Assembly (NCBI GenBank): GCA_002305165.1
Contig: DBQI01000028.1
Span: forward strand, 1 to 64,000
Reading direction: 5' to 3'
Source of the DNA: Armatimonadetes bacterium UBA1398
Lineage (GTDB): Bacteria; Armatimonadota; Zipacnadia; UBA1398
DNA length: 64,000 nt
The translations under genes were made by a program, and so were the position numbers. The notes beneath the pieces are model-generated. The model did no database searches, was not told the origin of the DNA, and was given only the letters and a program-made list of their open reading frames with translations. Below, in pieces: positions 55,405 to 63,527 of this stretch. The first letter of the stretch is position 1. Every line of letters begins with the position of its first letter.

Positions 55405-55433
55405 TAGACCCGACGGGTGCCCAATGCTATACT
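55405..55433 (+). promoter_or_regulatory. sigma-70-like promoter upstream of the FmdB-like gene
   Basis: TAGACC (-35, four of six consensus bases) at 55405-55410, a 17-bp spacer and TATACT (-10, five of six) at 55428-55433. Transcription would start about 80 bp before the gene at 55519. Confidence 0.5.
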
Positions 55434-55518
55434 GAATGTGCTCAATGTTCCCCACTCTGGCGCTGTAATGCCCAGCAACGACGAGGACCTTACTGACTAT
55501 CCGGAGGTCTGTTTTCTC

Positions 55519-55845
55519 ATGCCTGTCTACACCTACCGATGTGACAAATGCCAAGGAACCTTCGAGGTGACCCAGAAGATCGTCGAGGCCCCCTTGAAGA
55601 AGTGCCAGCTCAATGGCTGCCGAGGCCCCGTCAAGCGAGTCATCCATACCCCAGGTGTTATCTTCAAGGGCCAAGGCTTCCATGTGAATGACTACCCGGA
55701 CAGCCGCGGGCGAAAGAAGAGCGATCTGGCCAAGTCGGAGAGAGAGCCTGCCTCGAGTTCCAGCGGATCTGAGGCCAAGAAGGACTCGAAGACCGACACC
55801 AAGTCATCGAAGAAGAGCGACTCGAAGTCCGGCGAGGCTGCTTAG
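55519..55845 (+). CDS. FmdB-like zinc-ribbon protein with a Lys/Ser-rich tail
   Basis: A 108-residue protein. Residues 1-45 are the FmdB/regulatory zinc ribbon: MPVYTYRCDKCQGTFEVTQ with C-x2-C and CQLNGCRG as the second pair. The segment PVKRVIHTPGVIFKGQGFHVNDY is also typical, after which the last 35 residues are low complexity (KKDSKTDTKSSKKSDSK). It may regulate amide or formate metabolism in relatives; here it is only a probable nucleic-acid or protein-binding ribbon. GGAGGT precedes the ATG. The stop codon TAG lies exactly at the edge of the mobile element that follows. Confidence 0.85.
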   Translation: MPVYTYRCDKCQGTFEVTQKIVEAPLKKCQLNGCRGPVKRVIHTPGVIFKGQGFHVNDYPDSRGRKKSDLAKSEREPASSSSGSEAKKDSKTDTKSSKKSDSKSGEAA

Positions 55846-56338
55846 TGAGTCCTTCTCAAATGAGATGGCGAGCAAAAAGGGACAACGGTGGTTTGGCTCG
55901 TAGTAATGCTCATGGGACAGGCAGAGGCACGGAGGCCATCGAGCCAGTCGGAGTTGGAGAAGCAGCGTCTTCGGGCGGGGGCGCTATTCGAGGAGGGCCT
56001 CGGCCCGACCGAGGTCGCTGGCCGACTTGGGTCAGCGTGTCGCCTCGCCGCCCATCGCAGCAAGCTGGTGTGTGCGTACATCACCGACCAGACACACTGG
56101 CTCCGTGTCGAGTCCCTGCCGCCCTACGCACCCGAACTCAACCCCGTGGAGCAGATGTGGGCGAACCTCAGGGCTCGCGCGTTCGCCAACTACGCATCCG
56201 ACGACATCGATCCGGTGGAGCAGCACATCCAGGCGGGCAAGCGCCGGATGCGACGCAGCGACGTGGGCCTGGGCTTCATACAACACGCCGGGCTCCTAAC
56301 GAAGAAGAAACTGCACCATTTGAGAAAGGCTCATTTGG
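55845..56338 (+). mobile_element. internally deleted IS630-family element, MITE-like
   Basis: About 490 bp bounded by near-perfect inverted repeats: GAGTCCTTCTCAAATG at 55847-55862 and CATTTGAGAAAGGCTC at 56317-56332 (14 of 16 match). TA dinucleotides flank it at 55843-55844 and 56339-56340, as expected of IS630/Tc1 elements. Internal sequence codes for the two ends of an IS630 transposase joined in frame. The first base of the element (G) completes the TAG stop of the FmdB gene. Confidence 0.75.
55888..56338 (+). pseudogene. IS630-family transposase remnant (N-terminal HTH joined to C-terminal DDE end)
   Basis: The frame reads RRPSSQSELEKQRLRAGALF, EEGLGPTEVAGRLGS (helix-turn-helix part), then without a stop LAAHRSKLVCAYITDQTHWL and LPPYAPELNPVEQMWANLR, the latter being the highly conserved C-terminal catalytic-Glu region of IS630 transposases. 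Roughly 200 middle residues, with the first two catalytic Asp, are missing. It cannot be an active transposase; the in-frame junction may still yield a protein that binds the ends. Confidence 0.8.
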
Positions 56339-56345
56339 TATCCAG

Positions 56346-56818
56346 GATCACGACGCAGGGAAGGGCTTCTTCACTGTGGGATCTGGCCAAATGGCTAAGC
56401 TCATCGCAGGCAAACCCCTGTCCCCAGGGGCTGGAGCGGTTTAGCTTCTCAATGCAGGAGGCCGAATGCCCACACAGGCTGCCCCGTGATATGCGCATCC
56501 ACTCATCTTCTACGTACCATCATGCGTTGAGTCGACCCGTGCCTTGTGGCGATCGGGACGGACGACATCGACGAGGCGATGCGGCGGCTGGGGGAGCAGA
56601 GAGCTCGGACGGCGGCGGTGACGGGCGAGGTGGGAGAAGGCGACGCGTCCGGATGAGCGAGGCGGGACTGTGCGAGGCTGGGGCACGGAGGGGCGGAGGG
56701 AGGGGCAGCGCGCAACGCCGCACCTCGTCCGCCCGCCCCCTCCGCGCACTCAACCGAGGCGTTGCCCCCGCACCGCCCCGGCGGCACGGCCGCCCGGGAA
56801 AGCGTGCGGCGCCCCTCG
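56346..56818. other. non-coding gap between the IS630 remnant and the next gene
   Basis: About 470 bp with no convincing gene. A 36-codon open frame at 56546-56656 (plus strand) reads VAIGTDDIDEAMRRLGEQRA and may be a gene fragment. The stretch 56690-56760 is GC-rich with partly complementary arms (GCGGAGGGAGGGGC with GCCCGCCCCCTCCGC), possibly a hairpin, but no U-run follows. Confidence 0.5.
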
Positions 56819-57475
56819 TCAGTCGAGGCTACGAACCTCGATGTACTCGAGCATCGGCGCCTCGCTAGCCTTGAGCTGGTACTTGCCACCGAAGCTCCAT
56901 TGGACATCCCAGTGGTACTCGGTCGCTCCAACACGCACGCAGCCTGCGTCGGGCAGCGACCGAAGGGTGATCGAGCTGACCTTGTCACCGTCGACGAGAA
57001 GTGTGAGCTTGTTGCCCTGCGCTTCCAGGGTGATGACGTTGCGTTTGCCCCACTCCCTCTCGTAGCTGGCGAGCACGGACCAGTTGCCGTCCTCGTCCTG
57101 CTCGAACCAGTAGCCGCCTCCAGCCAGCTGCCCCGTGAGGCACGCAACGGACCGCTCGTCCTCCGTGCGCAACACAAGCAGAATCGAACCCTTTCGCCAG
57201 ACCACCGCCGTCTTCAGCGACAGATCGGGCGGGCACGCGAGGTCCTCCAGCGTCGCCCAGCATAGCGAGTTCTGGGGGACATCATTGGCTGTGACGAAGC
57301 ACCCATCTTCGATCTTCCAATCGTCGCCCGGGAAGTACCAGTCATCCTTGATCTCGTCCTCGAAGTCGTCACGGAAGAGCAGCTCGCCCTGGGGAGCGGC
57401 CCCGGCGGGTGGCGCCCCGAGTTGGGTCACAAGCACGAGGGCGAGTAGTGCAGCGAGAGCGAAGCGAACCAGCAT
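56819..57475 (-). CDS. secreted concanavalin-A-like (LamG/DUF1080-type) protein
   Basis: A 218-residue protein: signal peptide to AGAAP, then one jelly-roll domain of the kind that binds sugars in secreted proteins of this genome type: LFRDDFEDEIKDDWYFPGDD, DWKIEDGCFVTANDV, GGGYWFEQDEDGNWSVLASY and VRVGATEYHWDVQWSFG. No catalytic residues are evident. It has a good ribosome-binding site (AAGGAGGACA) and is separated from its neighbours by mobile-element debris. Confidence 0.82.
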   Translation of the reverse strand: MLVRFALAALLALVLVTQLGAPPAGAAPQGELLFRDDFEDEIKDDWYFPGDDWKIEDGCFVTANDVPQNSLCWATLEDLACPPDLSLKTAVVWRKGSILLVLRTEDERSVACLTGQLAGGGYWFEQDEDGNWSVLASYEREWGKRNVITLEAQGNKLTLLVDGDKVSSITLRSLPDAGCVRVGATEYHWDVQWSFGGKYQLKASEAPMLEYIEVRSLD

Positions 57476-57580
57476 AGCGTGTCCTCCTTGGAACGCCGTC
57501 GGAGAGGTCGCGGCCGAGCACCCTCCGAGCGGGAAAGGTTGTACTATGCATTATAGTGCGGCCAGCGTCGTCTTCTGGGG

Positions 57581-57602
57581 CAGTGAGTTTCAGAACTCAC
57601 TG
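57581..57602. repeat. perfect 9-bp inverted repeat
   Basis: CAGTGAGTT, a 4-nt loop (TCAG) and AACTCACTG, followed on the plus strand by GATTTT. It could be a weak terminator or an operator. The rest of 57476-57760 shows no gene. Confidence 0.5.
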
Positions 57603-57760
57603 GATTTTCGGCGGGAGGCCCGCACGCCCGGCCGGTTTTCCAGAGGCGAGGGGGAGGGAAGAGCATTGCGCTGGGGCCTGCGATTGGTGGCAGTGCCCCC
57701 CTCCCTGGCCGCTGGCCATCCCTCCCCCGCGGCTCGTCCGGCTTCGCTGCGCTCGACGTA

Positions 57761-58176
57761 GTAGTCATAGAGAGCGTCGGTTGGGACGCCAGGTCCGACC
57801 CCGACGGGCGCGCCGCTTCGTGGCCGTCTTCAACCCTGGATCGCGACGGAGAAGAGTGTGGTCGTTGCAGTCCTCGTACCCAGCCACGAGGGCCATTACC
57901 CGCTGAGTCAACAGTTCCAGGGTGGAGTGCCGGTGCTTCGCCAGCTGTCGACGATCATCGATCACCGCCGCCAGCGACCGGAACAGCCCCGCCGTCGAAA
58001 GCCGCACGAATCTCTACCTCGGGGAGAAAGTCATAGCGAACTGGAGGAGAATGACCATGATGCATGGGAGTCGGCGCCTTCCTGTCCAAGAGTCTCTCGC
58101 AAAGCCCTTGATACGAGGCGAACCACCAACTCCCATGCAACAACCTCTAAACAATCTCATGAATAACACGGGCTAG
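57761..58176 (-). repeat. direct repeat copy A (IS1380-like 5' end remnant)
   Basis: A 416-bp segment nearly identical (about 90% by eye) to 59839-60255 and in the same orientation. On the minus strand it begins CTAGCCCGTGTTATTCATGA, resembling an IS1380-family terminus, then encodes a transposase N-terminus (LFRSLAAVIDDRRQLAKHRH, then LLTQRVMALVAGYEDCNDH, then LRRDPGLKTATKR) and stops abruptly at GTAGTCATAG. Both copies share both ends, so they behave as a fixed unit. Transposase function is lost. Confidence 0.85.
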
Positions 58177-58202
58177 AGGGCCGGGCTCAGCTCGTCTACG
58201 AC

Positions 58203-58874
58203 ATGCTCGGCTGGGTTAGCGGGTCGTTTGGCGGCTCTGTGGGAGACGGTGGTTACTCGTTCTACAGCGGGCGGTTGCCGCTAGGGGCACGCGGCGGCGT
58301 CGTATCTGCCGGCCCAGCGGGAGAGGAGGGGGGTGGCAGAATGCTCGACAACTTCCTCCGTGCTCTCTATGCCGACTCGGTTATCGACTACAACGGCCAC
58401 GGCTACCATATGAAAGACGACCCTGACGGTAACTTCCTCATCGTGCTGCCGAACGGTGATGAAGTATTCGCCTCGGATCTCTCCTCTTACTATTACGCCG
58501 ATGCAGACGGTATGGGGCAAGCCAAACTCATCTTCTTCGGGTGCTGCGACCTCTTCAGAAAGGGAGAGTTCGATGCCAAGTCGGTGGGTGATACCTGTGT
58601 CGATAAGGGAGCTCAAGCTGTGGTAGCGTACGATCACACCGTGGAACGAGCGGCAAACACTTGGCTACGTGAGAGGATCTACTACCTGCTCACTCAGGAC
58701 GGGAGGACGGTGTCGTACGCGGTAGCACGCGCCAAACAGGAGTGGACGGCGCAACACGGTTTGAGGAAGGCTCGGAAATGGGGAGTCACTGGGCTGCTTG
58801 CTAAGCCGGAAGGAACGTCATCGAGGCTCGCGCCAGCACCGGAATCTTGCCAACTGGAGGTCAACCCAATATGA
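58203..58874 (+). CDS. caspase/C25-like (clan CD) cysteine peptidase, probably 5'-truncated
   Basis: A 223-residue frame with a clan-CD dyad: VIDYNGHGYH (His66) and KLIFFGCCDLF (Cys114 or Cys115), each after a hydrophobic strand as in caspases, gingipains and CHAT proteins, followed by DKGAQAVVAYDHTVERAAN. The frame is open to near the edge of repeat A and reads GRAQLVYDMLGWVSGSFGG before the ATG, so the real protein probably extended into what is now the repeat. A second possible start is 58341 behind GGAGGGG. It overlaps the downstream membrane-protein gene by four bases (ATGA). Base composition looks less GC-rich than the rest of the window. Confidence 0.65.
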   Translation: MLGWVSGSFGGSVGDGGYSFYSGRLPLGARGGVVSAGPAGEEGGGRMLDNFLRALYADSVIDYNGHGYHMKDDPDGNFLIVLPNGDEVFASDLSSYYYADADGMGQAKLIFFGCCDLFRKGEFDAKSVGDTCVDKGAQAVVAYDHTVERAANTWLRERIYYLLTQDGRTVSYAVARAKQEWTAQHGLRKARKWGVTGLLAKPEGTSSRLAPAPESCQLEVNPI

Positions 58875-59773
58875 GAAACCTGTGTGCTATAACTGCGTGT
58901 GCTCTCGGGGTTCTGATCACAGGGACGGTGGCAGAACTCTCGACGGAAGAAGCGCGCGCTATTGCCGAGCATGCCGCAGAGAAGGCACTAACGAATGTCG
59001 ATGTGGAGACCTACGTGATCGCGGATCACACGATGGTAGAGTTCTCTATGCCAGCTCCTGAAGACGAGAGCTACTGTGTGGATGCTACCCTAGGTGTCCT
59101 GTCTAGCGTATGGCGCAATCAGGGTCCGGCCGATCCTGAAGCGGAGTACGCTCTCACTATCGCCGAGGCACAGCAGGTGATCGAGGATTACGCTCACTAC
59201 ATCCTCGGCGCCGATGCGGACGACTTACTGTGGACCGTGGAGCGGAGCGACGGTTGGCTCGTGGAGTTCTCCGCCCATAGCACGCTAGACAGTGGTTTTG
59301 GAGTCACTACCTGCTCTGGCAAGGTCTCACGCATCGATGGTTGGCTGTCTTACTACGCGCAGTACTACGGTGATCGTACGCCACCAAGCACCCAGATAAC
59401 GCAAGCGCAGGCAGAAGCAATCGCACTAGCGGATTGCGGAGTAACTGGGGCACAGATCTCGGGTGAAACAGTCCTCGACGTTTGGCAGGGCCATGCATCA
59501 TGGCTCGTTGATGTGGAGTTACCGGATGACGCGGCCTCTGGTGAGCCTACGACGGCAAGCATCCTCGCATATGAGATTGATGCGGTGAGTGGCGAAGTCC
59601 TCACATCTGATGTCTACGAAGGCGCTCAGAGGCCCAGTTCTGGATCGCGTGGTGAGGCTGCATCTTCTAATGAAGGCGCGAAGCCTCTGCCATGGGGTGC
59701 CGTTGGAATTGCGGTGGCAGCCTTCATCGTGCTAGTCATAGGGGTGTCCATATGGCGGAGCCGTAGGCGGTAA
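58871..59773 (+). CDS. exported PepSY-like protein with C-terminal membrane anchor
   Basis: A 300-residue protein: signal peptide (NLCAITACALGVLITGTVA), two PepSY-like or Cystatin-like repeats of roughly 100 residues (with TIAEAQQVIEDYAHYI and ITQAQAEAIALADCGVTG), then a Ser/Gly-rich linker and a membrane helix WGAVGIAVAAFIVLVIGV ending in RSRRR. The large domain is outside the membrane. PepSY domains inhibit or chaperone secreted proteases in known cases. Start at 58871 with GGAGGT 10 nt upstream, coupled to the caspase-like gene, so the two may be a protease and its partner. Confidence 0.75.
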   Translation: MRNLCAITACALGVLITGTVAELSTEEARAIAEHAAEKALTNVDVETYVIADHTMVEFSMPAPEDESYCVDATLGVLSSVWRNQGPADPEAEYALTIAEAQQVIEDYAHYILGADADDLLWTVERSDGWLVEFSAHSTLDSGFGVTTCSGKVSRIDGWLSYYAQYYGDRTPPSTQITQAQAEAIALADCGVTGAQISGETVLDVWQGHASWLVDVELPDDAASGEPTTASILAYEIDAVSGEVLTSDVYEGAQRPSSGSRGEAASSNEGAKPLPWGAVGIAVAAFIVLVIGVSIWRSRRR

Positions 59774-59802
59774 GCGTGGTAGGCGATCCCTAGCCAAGAC
59801 CA

Positions 59803-59833
59803 AGCCCCCGTCGGATAACCGACGGGGGCTTTA
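59803..59833 (+). terminator. intrinsic terminator after the PepSY-like gene
   Basis: A perfect 12-bp stem (AGCCCCCGTCGG with CCGACGGGGGCT) with loop ATAA, ending in TTTA. It closes the two-gene unit 58203-59773. Confidence 0.8.
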
Positions 59834-59838
59834 CTGTG

Positions 59839-60255
59839 GTAGTCATAGAGAGCGTCGGTTGGGACGCCAGGTCCGCCCCCGACAGGGCCCGCCGCTTCGT
59901 GGCCGTCTTCAACCCTGGATCGCGACGGAGAAGAGTGTGGTCGTTGCGGTCCTTATGCCCAGCCACCAGGGCCATTACCCGCTGAGTCAACAGTTCCAGG
60001 GTGGAGTGCCGACACTTCGAGAGCTGTCGAGGATCATCGATCACCGCCGCCAGCGACCGGAGCAGCCCCACCATCGAAAGCGGCACGAATCTCTACCTCG
60101 GGGAGAAAGTCAAAGCGAACTTGAGGAGAATGACCATGATGCATGGGAGTCGGCGCCTTCCTGTCCAAGAGTCTCTCGTAAAGCCCTTGATACGAGGCGA
60201 ACTACTCACTCCCATGCAATAACCTCTGATCATTCTCATGAATAAGACGGGCTAG
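59839..60255 (-). repeat. direct repeat copy B (IS1380-like 5' end remnant)
   Basis: A 417-bp match to 57761-58176 in the same orientation, with the same two end points. The minus strand starts CTAGCCCGTCTTATTCATGA and encodes LLRSLAAVIDDPRQLSKCRH and the KTATKR block. Its right end contains the stop codon (TAG) of the glycosyltransferase gene that begins at 61292. Confidence 0.85.
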
Positions 60256-61292
60256 GACGCTTCCGGACCTGCCGTGCCGCCGGCGCGCCCCGTCTGTTCC
60301 CCCAGTTGCGGCTCCCAGAGCCGGCTCCAGGCTGCTGACCGATACTCCTCGCGCACGTAGCCCGGACGTGCGCCCGTCGCGGCGGCGTACGCGCGCGCAG
60401 ACAGTTCCGCGCCAGCGCCGATACCTATCAGCACAACGCCGGCGTACAGCAGGCACAGGCATAGCCCTACAGCGATGCCGGTCTCAGCTCCCGCAAAGCC
60501 TGCTGTGGCGGCGGTCAGCACAGCGGCGACGAGGGCGCCTACCCCCCACCATCCATATACCCGTATCGGTCGCCCTCGGTAACGTGACACAACGCTCAGA
60601 GTCACGAGATCGGGGATGACCCGGAAGAGGCGCCGCAGTCCGGTCCGACCGTACTTCGTGGCCCCTTGGGTCCGCGGACGATGGCGGACCTCCATCTCCG
60701 CGACGCGCGCCCCCACAGCCAGGCAGAGGGCTGGGATGAACCGATGCATCTCCCCCCATAGGTCCAGATCAGCCACGATCTCCCGCCGATACGCTCTCAG
60801 CGTGCAGCCGACGTCATGAATGTCCAGGCCGGTCAGGCGTCCTATGACCCAGGCCGCGAGACGGCTGGGGATGCTTCGGATCGGTCCCTCTTGCCGGTGT
60901 CGCCGCCAGCCGCAGACGACGTCAGCCGACTCGACCAGCCTCTCGACCAAGGCGGGGATGTCGGCTGGGTCATTCTGAAGATCGCCATCGAGGGTGACGA
61001 CGACATGGCCTTGAACGACGCTGAGGCCCGTTGCCAGCGCCGCCGTCTGCCCGAAGCTGTCACGGTGCCTGAGGACGCGCAGGGGAAGGTCCGGCAGAGA
61101 GTCCTGGGATGACTGCAGCTGGGCGTACGTGCTATCGGAGGAACCGTCATCAACTATGATGAGCTCATACTTCTCGAAATGCTCATTCATAGTGGAATGA
61201 AGCTCGTCGAGAAGGGGCGCCACGTTGTCCTGCTCATCTAGCATGGGAATGACGACGGAGATACCGTCCGTTACAGACATGCTGGAAGGCAT
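60252..61292 (-). CDS. GT2 glycosyltransferase, dolichol-phosphate-mannose-synthase-like, with membrane helices
   Basis: About 346 residues. The GT2 domain has ISVVIPMLDEQDNVAPLLDE, IIVDDGSSDSTYAQLQ, LDGDLQNDP (D-x-D-like) and GCTLRAYRREIV; the C-terminus has two membrane helices (GWWGVGALVAAVLTAATAGF and LCLCLLYAGVVLIGIG). Such enzymes add sugars to lipid carriers at the inner membrane. The start is uncertain among GTG 61295, ATG 61292 and ATG 61280. Its stop lies inside repeat B, so the C-terminus may have been altered by that element. Confidence 0.87.
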   Translation of the reverse strand: MPSSMSVTDGISVVIPMLDEQDNVAPLLDELHSTMNEHFEKYELIIVDDGSSDSTYAQLQSSQDSLPDLPLRVLRHRDSFGQTAALATGLSVVQGHVVVTLDGDLQNDPADIPALVERLVESADVVCGWRRHRQEGPIRSIPSRLAAWVIGRLTGLDIHDVGCTLRAYRREIVADLDLWGEMHRFIPALCLAVGARVAEMEVRHRPRTQGATKYGRTGLRRLFRVIPDLVTLSVVSRYRGRPIRVYGWWGVGALVAAVLTAATAGFAGAETGIAVGLCLCLLYAGVVLIGIGAGAELSARAYAAATGARPGYVREEYRSAAWSRLWEPQLGEQTGRAGGTAGPEAS

Positions 61293-61484
61293 CACGACCG
61301 CTCGCTTCCCCTAACTGGTAGTGGCCCCCGTGGAGCGGCTGGATTGTACCTGACTTGCCCGCCCTTCGCCAGTTCGGCGCGCTGCAGGTCCCGCGGACCA
61401 GAGCGTATGAAGCCGAGGTCTTTACGGCGATGCCACGAAGCGTCACGATGCTAGGGCAGCACATGGAGAGGACGCACGCCAGCG

Positions 61485-62627
61485 ATGAAGATCCACGAGT
61501 ACCAAGCGAAGCGATTGTTCGCGGAGATAGGGATCCCGGTCCCTGAGGGACGGCTCGCGCATACGCCAGACGAGGCGGCGCAGGCGGCGCAGGAGCTGGG
61601 GCCCCCGGTCGCGGTGAAGGCCCAGGTCCTCGTGGGAGGGAGGGGCAAGGCTGGCGGCATCAAGCTGGCAGCCTCGGTCTCCGAGGCCGAGGACAGGGCG
61701 GCGGAGATCCTGGGCATGGAGATCAAGGGGCTTCCGGTTCGGTCGGTCCTCGTCGAGCGAACCGCGGACATCCGCTCCGAGCTCTACCTGTCCATCGCGC
61801 TGGACCGCGCCTCGCGTGCGCCTCTACTGCTGGGGAGCGCCATGGGTGGGGTTGATATCGAGGAGGTCGCGAGGACCCGTCCCGAGGCGATCGAGCGAGT
61901 CCCCATCGACCCCGAGTTCGGTCTGCGCCCTTACACCGCATGGGCTGCTCTCCGCCGTATGCTCGGCGACCCGGACCTGACGCGCCAAGCGGTCCGGATA
62001 GCGGGCAAGCTCTATTCCCTGTTCATGGATCTGGACAGCTCCCTGGTCGAGATCAACCCCCTGATCGTCACGGGCGAGGGGCAGGTCATGGCCCTGGATG
62101 CCAAGGTCAACCTGGATGACAACGCCCTCCACCGCCATCCGCAACTGGACGCGCTGCGCGATCTAGATGCCGAGGACCCGCGAGAGCGGGACGCCAAGGC
62201 GAACGACCTCTCCTTCGTTGCCCTGGAGGGCGAGATCGGCTGCATCGTGAACGGAGCGGGCCTCGCTATGGCGACGATGGACATGGTGAAGCACGCGGGG
62301 GGCCGGCCAGCCAACTTCCTCGACGTAGGCGGCTCATCGAGGCCAGAGAAGGTGCTACACGCCATGCGGATCATCCTCGCCGATCCCCAGGTGCGGGTGA
62401 TCCTCTTGAACATCTTCGGTGGAATCACCCGGTGCGATGACATCGCGCAGGGCCTCATCGCGGCCCGTACAGAGCTGGGCGTCCGCGTCCCCATTGTTGC
62501 CCGTCTCACGGGGACGAACGAGCAGGAGGGGCGAGCGCTGCTGCGTTCCGTTGGGCTGGAGTCGGCTGAGACTATGGAAGAGGCCGTCCGCACCGCCGTG
62601 CGGGTAGCAGAGGGGGGCGTGGCGTAG
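61485..62627 (+). CDS. sucC: succinyl-CoA synthetase beta subunit (ADP-forming)
   Basis: A 380-residue SucC: MKIHEYQAKRLFAEIGIPVP, AVKAQVLVGGRGKAGG (ATP-grasp), VEINPLIVTGEG and the C-terminal NGAGLAMATMDMVKHAGGRP and ANFLDVGG segments. With SucD it converts succinyl-CoA and ADP to succinate and ATP in the citric acid cycle. GGAGAGG lies upstream of the ATG, and the stop TAG is followed directly by sucD. Its length is normal for bacterial SucC (about 388). Confidence 0.95.
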   Translation: MKIHEYQAKRLFAEIGIPVPEGRLAHTPDEAAQAAQELGPPVAVKAQVLVGGRGKAGGIKLAASVSEAEDRAAEILGMEIKGLPVRSVLVERTADIRSELYLSIALDRASRAPLLLGSAMGGVDIEEVARTRPEAIERVPIDPEFGLRPYTAWAALRRMLGDPDLTRQAVRIAGKLYSLFMDLDSSLVEINPLIVTGEGQVMALDAKVNLDDNALHRHPQLDALRDLDAEDPRERDAKANDLSFVALEGEIGCIVNGAGLAMATMDMVKHAGGRPANFLDVGGSSRPEKVLHAMRIILADPQVRVILLNIFGGITRCDDIAQGLIAARTELGVRVPIVARLTGTNEQEGRALLRSVGLESAETMEEAVRTAVRVAEGGVA

Positions 62628-63518
62628 ATGGCGATCCTGGTCAACAAGGACACTAAGGTGTGCGTACAGGGTATCACTGGCCGCGATGGGTCCTTCCACT
62701 CCCATCGAATGGCGGAGTACGGGACCCACATCGTTGGAGGGACGCGGCCCGGTAAGGGTGGCGCCGAGCACGAGGGCTTCCCCGTGTTCGACACGGTGGC
62801 CGAAGCGAAGGCCGCTGGGGCGAACAGCTCCGTCATCTACGTCCCCGTCGCCGGCGCCGTGGATGCCATGTACGAGTCCATCGAGGCCAGCATGGATCTC
62901 ATCGTGTGCGTGACTGAGGGCATCCCCGCGAATGACATGGTGCGGGTGGTGGCCTCACTGCGGGGCCGCGCCTCGCGCCTGGTGGGGCCGAACTGCCCCG
63001 GCGTGATCACGCCCGGCGTCGCCAGCGTCGGGATCATCCCTGGCCGGATCGCCATCCCCGGCCGTGTAGGCATCGTCTCCCGCTCGGGCACCCTCACCTA
63101 CGAGGTCATACATGCCCTCACAAGGCTGGGGATCGGGCAGTCCACATGCGTGGGCATCGGCGGGGACCAAGTGCCCGGCATGAGTTTCCTCGATGTTCTC
63201 GAGCTGTTCCGGGATGACCCGGACACGGACCTGGTGGTGCTCATCGGTGAGATCGGCGGATCCGATGAGCAGATCGCCGCCCGGTACATCGCCCAGGAGT
63301 TGGGCAAGCCTGCTGTCGCCTTCGTGGCCGGACAGACGGCGCCACCGGGCAAGCGCATGGGGCACGCGGGCGCCATCATCTCCGGCGGCGAGGGAACGGC
63401 GGCCGAGAAGATCGCCGCTTTCCAAGCCGCTGGTGTGCCCGTGGGAGAGAGCCCGGGGCAGGTGGCCGAACTCGTGCGGGCCCGGCTGAGGTTGCCCGAG
63501 GGCTCGGGGACCGCGTAG
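62628..63518 (+). CDS. sucD: succinyl-CoA synthetase alpha subunit
   Basis: A 296-residue SucD. The CoA-binding part has QGITGRDGSFHSHRMAEYG and GGTRPGKGG; the phospho-His loop is RMGHAGAIISGGEG with His246 as the phosphorylated residue. GPNCPGVITPG is also typical. It begins one base after the sucC stop, so the two are translated together as the alpha2beta2 or alpha-beta enzyme. Confidence 0.95.
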   Translation: MAILVNKDTKVCVQGITGRDGSFHSHRMAEYGTHIVGGTRPGKGGAEHEGFPVFDTVAEAKAAGANSSVIYVPVAGAVDAMYESIEASMDLIVCVTEGIPANDMVRVVASLRGRASRLVGPNCPGVITPGVASVGIIPGRIAIPGRVGIVSRSGTLTYEVIHALTRLGIGQSTCVGIGGDQVPGMSFLDVLELFRDDPDTDLVVLIGEIGGSDEQIAARYIAQELGKPAVAFVAGQTAPPGKRMGHAGAIISGGEGTAAEKIAAFQAAGVPVGESPGQVAELVRARLRLPEGSGTA

Positions 63519-63527
63519 AATCTGCGC

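Noticed and set aside
57545..57570. Possible solo end of the ISAs1 element (GCATTATAGTGCGGC resembles the IRL interior)
   Set aside because: Only about a dozen bases match, the CAGGG terminus is absent, and no second end was found nearby.
57858..58166. Plus-strand frames in the direct repeats (shared GHYPLSQQFQGGVP segment) as a new protein family
   Set aside because: They are antisense to the IS1380-like transposase frame, which is recognisable, and have no ribosome-binding site.
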